Positions 60,829-64,000 of a stretch of 64,000 bases of DNA are shown piece after piece; the stretch's first letter is position 1, and every line of letters starts with the position of its first letter. Below the pieces are notes generated by a model, which ran no database searches, had not been told where the DNA came from, and worked only from the letters and a program-made list of their open reading frames with translations. Location of the stretch: assembly GCA_043228905.1 (NCBI GenBank), contig JBHGNT010000003.1, positions 24,490,001-24,554,000 on the forward strand, read 5' to 3'. A program made the position numbers and the translations under genes. The DNA is from Azolla caroliniana (lineage: Eukaryota > Polypodiophyta).

Positions 60829-62080
60829 GTCGTAGTTTGGAAGCAAAAGGATTCTCATTGTTTCTCTACGATATATCAATGTACCACAAGTTTGATGTTC
60901 ATTATAGTTATGGAAACATCCACAAGCCATAACAAATTTTGATGAAGGGGGTAGGAGGAAGTTTCGAGGAACTATCAAAGTACATGACATATATGATCTA
61001 TAGTGTAATGCTTGGGTAAATTTCTCCCTCTCCCAATACATTAGGCAAATTGGTGAAAACATTAGTTGTATGAACATTTATTTATTTAATTCTATTAAAA
61101 CATAGTTGGAAAAATTGCAATCCTCAAGATTGCACCAAATGAAAGGTTATACATCTCATGAAAATGTATGAATATGGCTGATGGCCCATATGTGTGTAAC
61201 CACTTGAGAATGTGATTAATGAAACAAATATATTTAATTGAATTGTAATTATAGTACCATATTGTGTAGAGTACATGTCATACTTATCAATACATCGTTA
61301 CTTATAAAAACTTTCGAACCTCAAATAACCAATTTGAGGTTTTAAGCATTTGTAAATTCCCAAATGATTCTCTCAACTAGTCATAAAGAGGTCTCTTGAG
61401 AAGCTTTTGATGCTCCTCATTAGAGAAACGTTCATGAATCATAACTCCAATTTGAGCAATCATTGGTGCATTGGTGTTTGAGAATCCTCTCAATACACTA
61501 TTTTAAGTGATAAATTTTATGATATGGTTTTATAAATGTTTACTTAAACATTTAGCCACCCGCCAATGCAAGCACTTTCTTACAAAGTCAAAATTTAGTC
61601 TACATTTTGCATAATGCAAAGATTGACATATATAATTGAAAGGGAGTTAGCTACCTAGTGAAAATATATCTTAGAGGCATGTTATCCGTTTGAACATGAA
61701 TATTTATATGGTTTATGCATATGGGACATGGTAAATCTCGTTCATCAAGCTAGTTCTTGAAGGAATAGTATGGGATGAGTAAATGCATGTAGCAAAGCTG
61801 ATTTTTGTGCCTCATCGTGAGCGAATGATTGATGCATATTTATGTCCTTGGTTTATTAATTATATTGATTTTATTTAATTGTACTAGATTGAAATTGATT
61901 TTCACCGGCACATAGAATTTAGGTTACTTTTGTTCACATGGCTTTAAAATGTGAATTGTTAGTCTTGTTGATCACCATTATTGCCTAACTTTTTTGTTTC
62001 ATGGAAATTTTCCGCGAGGTAGACTAACCTTGGTGTTCATTAAGAATGTTCTTGTTTGATTGTCTCCCTAGAGTAACATA
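59431..62080. other. AT-rich downstream region, no gene seen
   Basis: No recognisable coding domain. A pure GT microsatellite lies at about 60786-60826. Several short frames exist but none resembles a known family. Confidence 0.5.
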
Positions 62081-62083
62081 ATA

Positions 62084-62245
62084 GGTACATAGGTTGGAAG
62101 GAAAGTTGTTTTGGTCGTTTTCACAATTAAGCTTTGTGGGCTCCGTGTCCTTATAGGACTATCTTTTTGTCAACTCATCTAATAACACAAACTTACAAGG
62201 TTTACTTTGCAATAAAATCGTGGGACGACAAAAGAAATTTGTTTT
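62084..62245 (+). repeat. dispersed repeat, copy 3
   Basis: AATAGGTACATAGGTTGGAA, then TTAAGCTTTGTGGGCTCC, then GTGTCCTTATAGGACTATCT and GCAATAAAATCGTGGGACGA. It closely matches the copy at 63724-63880. Confidence 0.8.
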
Positions 62246-63720
62246 GATAAATACAACACTTTTGAAGGAGAGAGAAGAGGGGGGATTATTGAAGGACGGG
62301 GATTATGTTTGTGTGAGATAGATATGTGTGTATCCATGTTTCATAATCAATTACTCATGTTTCTAGTTCTCTTGAAACTTTACCCACACTACAAACAAAG
62401 TTGCTTTGTACTAGCAATCACTTCAAAAAACAGGTTGAGCCCTCATAAACAGCTCCCATACTATTTCATCATGGTATAAAATTAAGCAAAGAGATAAAAG
62501 TTGATGAACACTTACAAGGGACCCACCTTACATACATTTGTGTTTTTTTCTTACGGGAGCCAGTCCACCATGGGTACTTTTGTTAGAAAAATATATAGTA
62601 CCTCTATTTTAAAACATTAAGAAGGCCTTGAGATATGCTTTTGAGACATGTATGTATCCTCAACCTTTGCATCCATTGTAGCATCATCGTTCTCCAGTAG
62701 GACGACATTTAACATTTGGTTTCACAGCTATGTGAAGTTAGGTGTAGTAACATCTTATCATCTCCTCCTCACCTAGATATGAAATTTGTCATATGGTTGT
62801 TCGTCCATTATAACTACATCCAATTTGGAATTATTGACTTAACTTGGCCACAAATTCTCTGAAATGTTTTCAATAATCCCGACCTCATTTGATGGATACA
62901 AACAACATGCCATGGCTATTACTGCTACTATGACACCCTCAAACTTTGTATACATCATAACAACAGCATTCTTAAGTACGATCATGAACAACAATGTGCA
63001 AGGGAGGCATAATAATACCTAATCATCTCCCCCTTACCTATGGCGGGAACTGATCATATGGTTGTTTGGGTATTATATCTATATCAATCTTTGTGTTTTG
63101 ATTTCATCTGTTTATGAATTATGGAAAGTGACTTTTAAAATGTCTCCCAATTCTCTAAAACAATATGTTTTTACATGTATGTGCTCATATAAAAATTCAC
63201 GTTGAAAGGTTGTGCAAATTAGAGTTTGTAGGGGACAATTATGATGAGAATTATGGGTTGTTGGTTACAAATAAATACAAAAGGTGTTCTCTCTCCCTCC
63301 TCCCTTCCCCTTTTGTAGTCACACAATTACATTAAATGCACATTAAGATTACAAAGATGTTGAGCCAAAGTATATAGATATAAGACATTGGTTATAAAAT
63401 ACTTTCACTAGATATAAAGCTTCTTCTTCTTGTCTATCTGGCCACTTAGATCCATATAATTGGTTGTAGCAAGATGGTATCATATCATTTTTTGCACATG
63501 TGAGTGTTTAAGCCCAATACAATGCTAACAACCTAAGAGGACATTATGATGTTTTTAAAGGGAAAAATATTTGCCATGTGATAGTGGCAAAGTGGCAAAG
63601 GTCCACAAAGAACTGTATTCCCAACTCTAAAATGTAAATATATTTTTCCTTTTTATTAATGTCTACATTTATCAAAAGCATCCTTTAGTCTTTCTATGGA
63701 TTGGTTTGATCTTGGATACA
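62246..63720. other. AT-rich spacer, no gene seen
   Basis: No open frame with family resemblance and no element ends recognised. Confidence 0.5.
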
Positions 63721-63723
63721 ACA

Positions 63724-63880
63724 ATAGGTACATAGATTGAAAGGAAATTGATTCGACAATTTTGGCAAGTAAGCTTTGTGGGTTCCTTGTCCTTATAGGA
63801 GTATCTTTATATCAACTAGTCTTTGAGGGTTTACCTTGCAATAAAATTGTGGGAAGACAAAAGAAAATTGTTTTAATAGA
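63724..63880 (+). repeat. dispersed repeat, copy 4
   Basis: AATAGGTACATAGATTGAAA, then GTAAGCTTTGTGGGTTCC, TTGTCCTTATAGGAGTATCT and GCAATAAAATTGTGGGAAGA. Best-preserved partner of copy 3; both span about 155 bases. Confidence 0.8.
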
Positions 63881-64000
63881 TTCAACACTTTACACACACA
63901 AGTATATTGAAGGATGGCAAGAAACCCTAAACGGCAAGGAAAAACCATGAAAACACTAAAATCCTAATCCGTAGCTAGGAACCCTAAAACATACAAAGTT

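Overview
The window is nuclear DNA of a land plant: spliced genes with GT-AG introns, plant Ty1/copia and Ty3/gypsy retrotransposons, LINEs, microsatellites and AT-rich spacers. I cannot name the species. Two host genes in 64 kb, with the rest transposons in all states of decay, suggest a large, repeat-rich genome. No rRNA, tRNA or CRISPR was seen, and nothing looks prokaryotic.

Layout. 1-14.9 kb: a minus-strand L1-type LINE (about 452-4456), split by a copia-LTR-like insert (about 2550-3405) and cut at its 5' side by a copia element. That element (Copia-A, 4457-8702) is broken and runs directly into a younger relative with both LTRs (Copia-B, 8703-14046). Decayed pieces of a second LINE type follow to 15.6 kb. 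17.79-18.78 kb: a tandem array with a 131-bp period. 19.23-27.05 kb: a complete 12-exon ABCB (MDR/P-glycoprotein) transporter gene encoding 1286 residues, the main host gene. 27-38 kb: AT-rich sequence with short tandem repeats and no convincing gene. 38.13-43.67 kb: a Ty3/gypsy chromovirus with both LTRs and a perfect 5-bp target duplication (TATGT). 44.5-45.7 kb: an L1 fragment. 46.1-56.3 kb: nested transposons. An L1-type LINE is interrupted by a copia LTR fragment and by a nearly full-length LINE of another type. That LINE carries a young internally deleted copia (TSD AGAAA) and a solo copia LTR (TSD CCCTA). 58.57-59.28 kb: a single-exon STIG1-like secreted cysteine-rich protein gene. The last 5 kb are AT-rich with a dispersed repeat of about 150 bp that flanks the STIG1-like gene on both sides.

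The two host genes have no evident functional link: one is a plasma-membrane-type ABC exporter, the other a probable apoplastic peptide. The transposons are the main story. Their insertion order can be read from target duplications and interrupted frames. I found no convincing new biological system. The points most worth a second look are the gag-to-RNase H deletion derivative, the 131-bp array just upstream of the ABCB gene, the base-composition break inside that gene, and the dispersed repeat around the STIG1-like gene.
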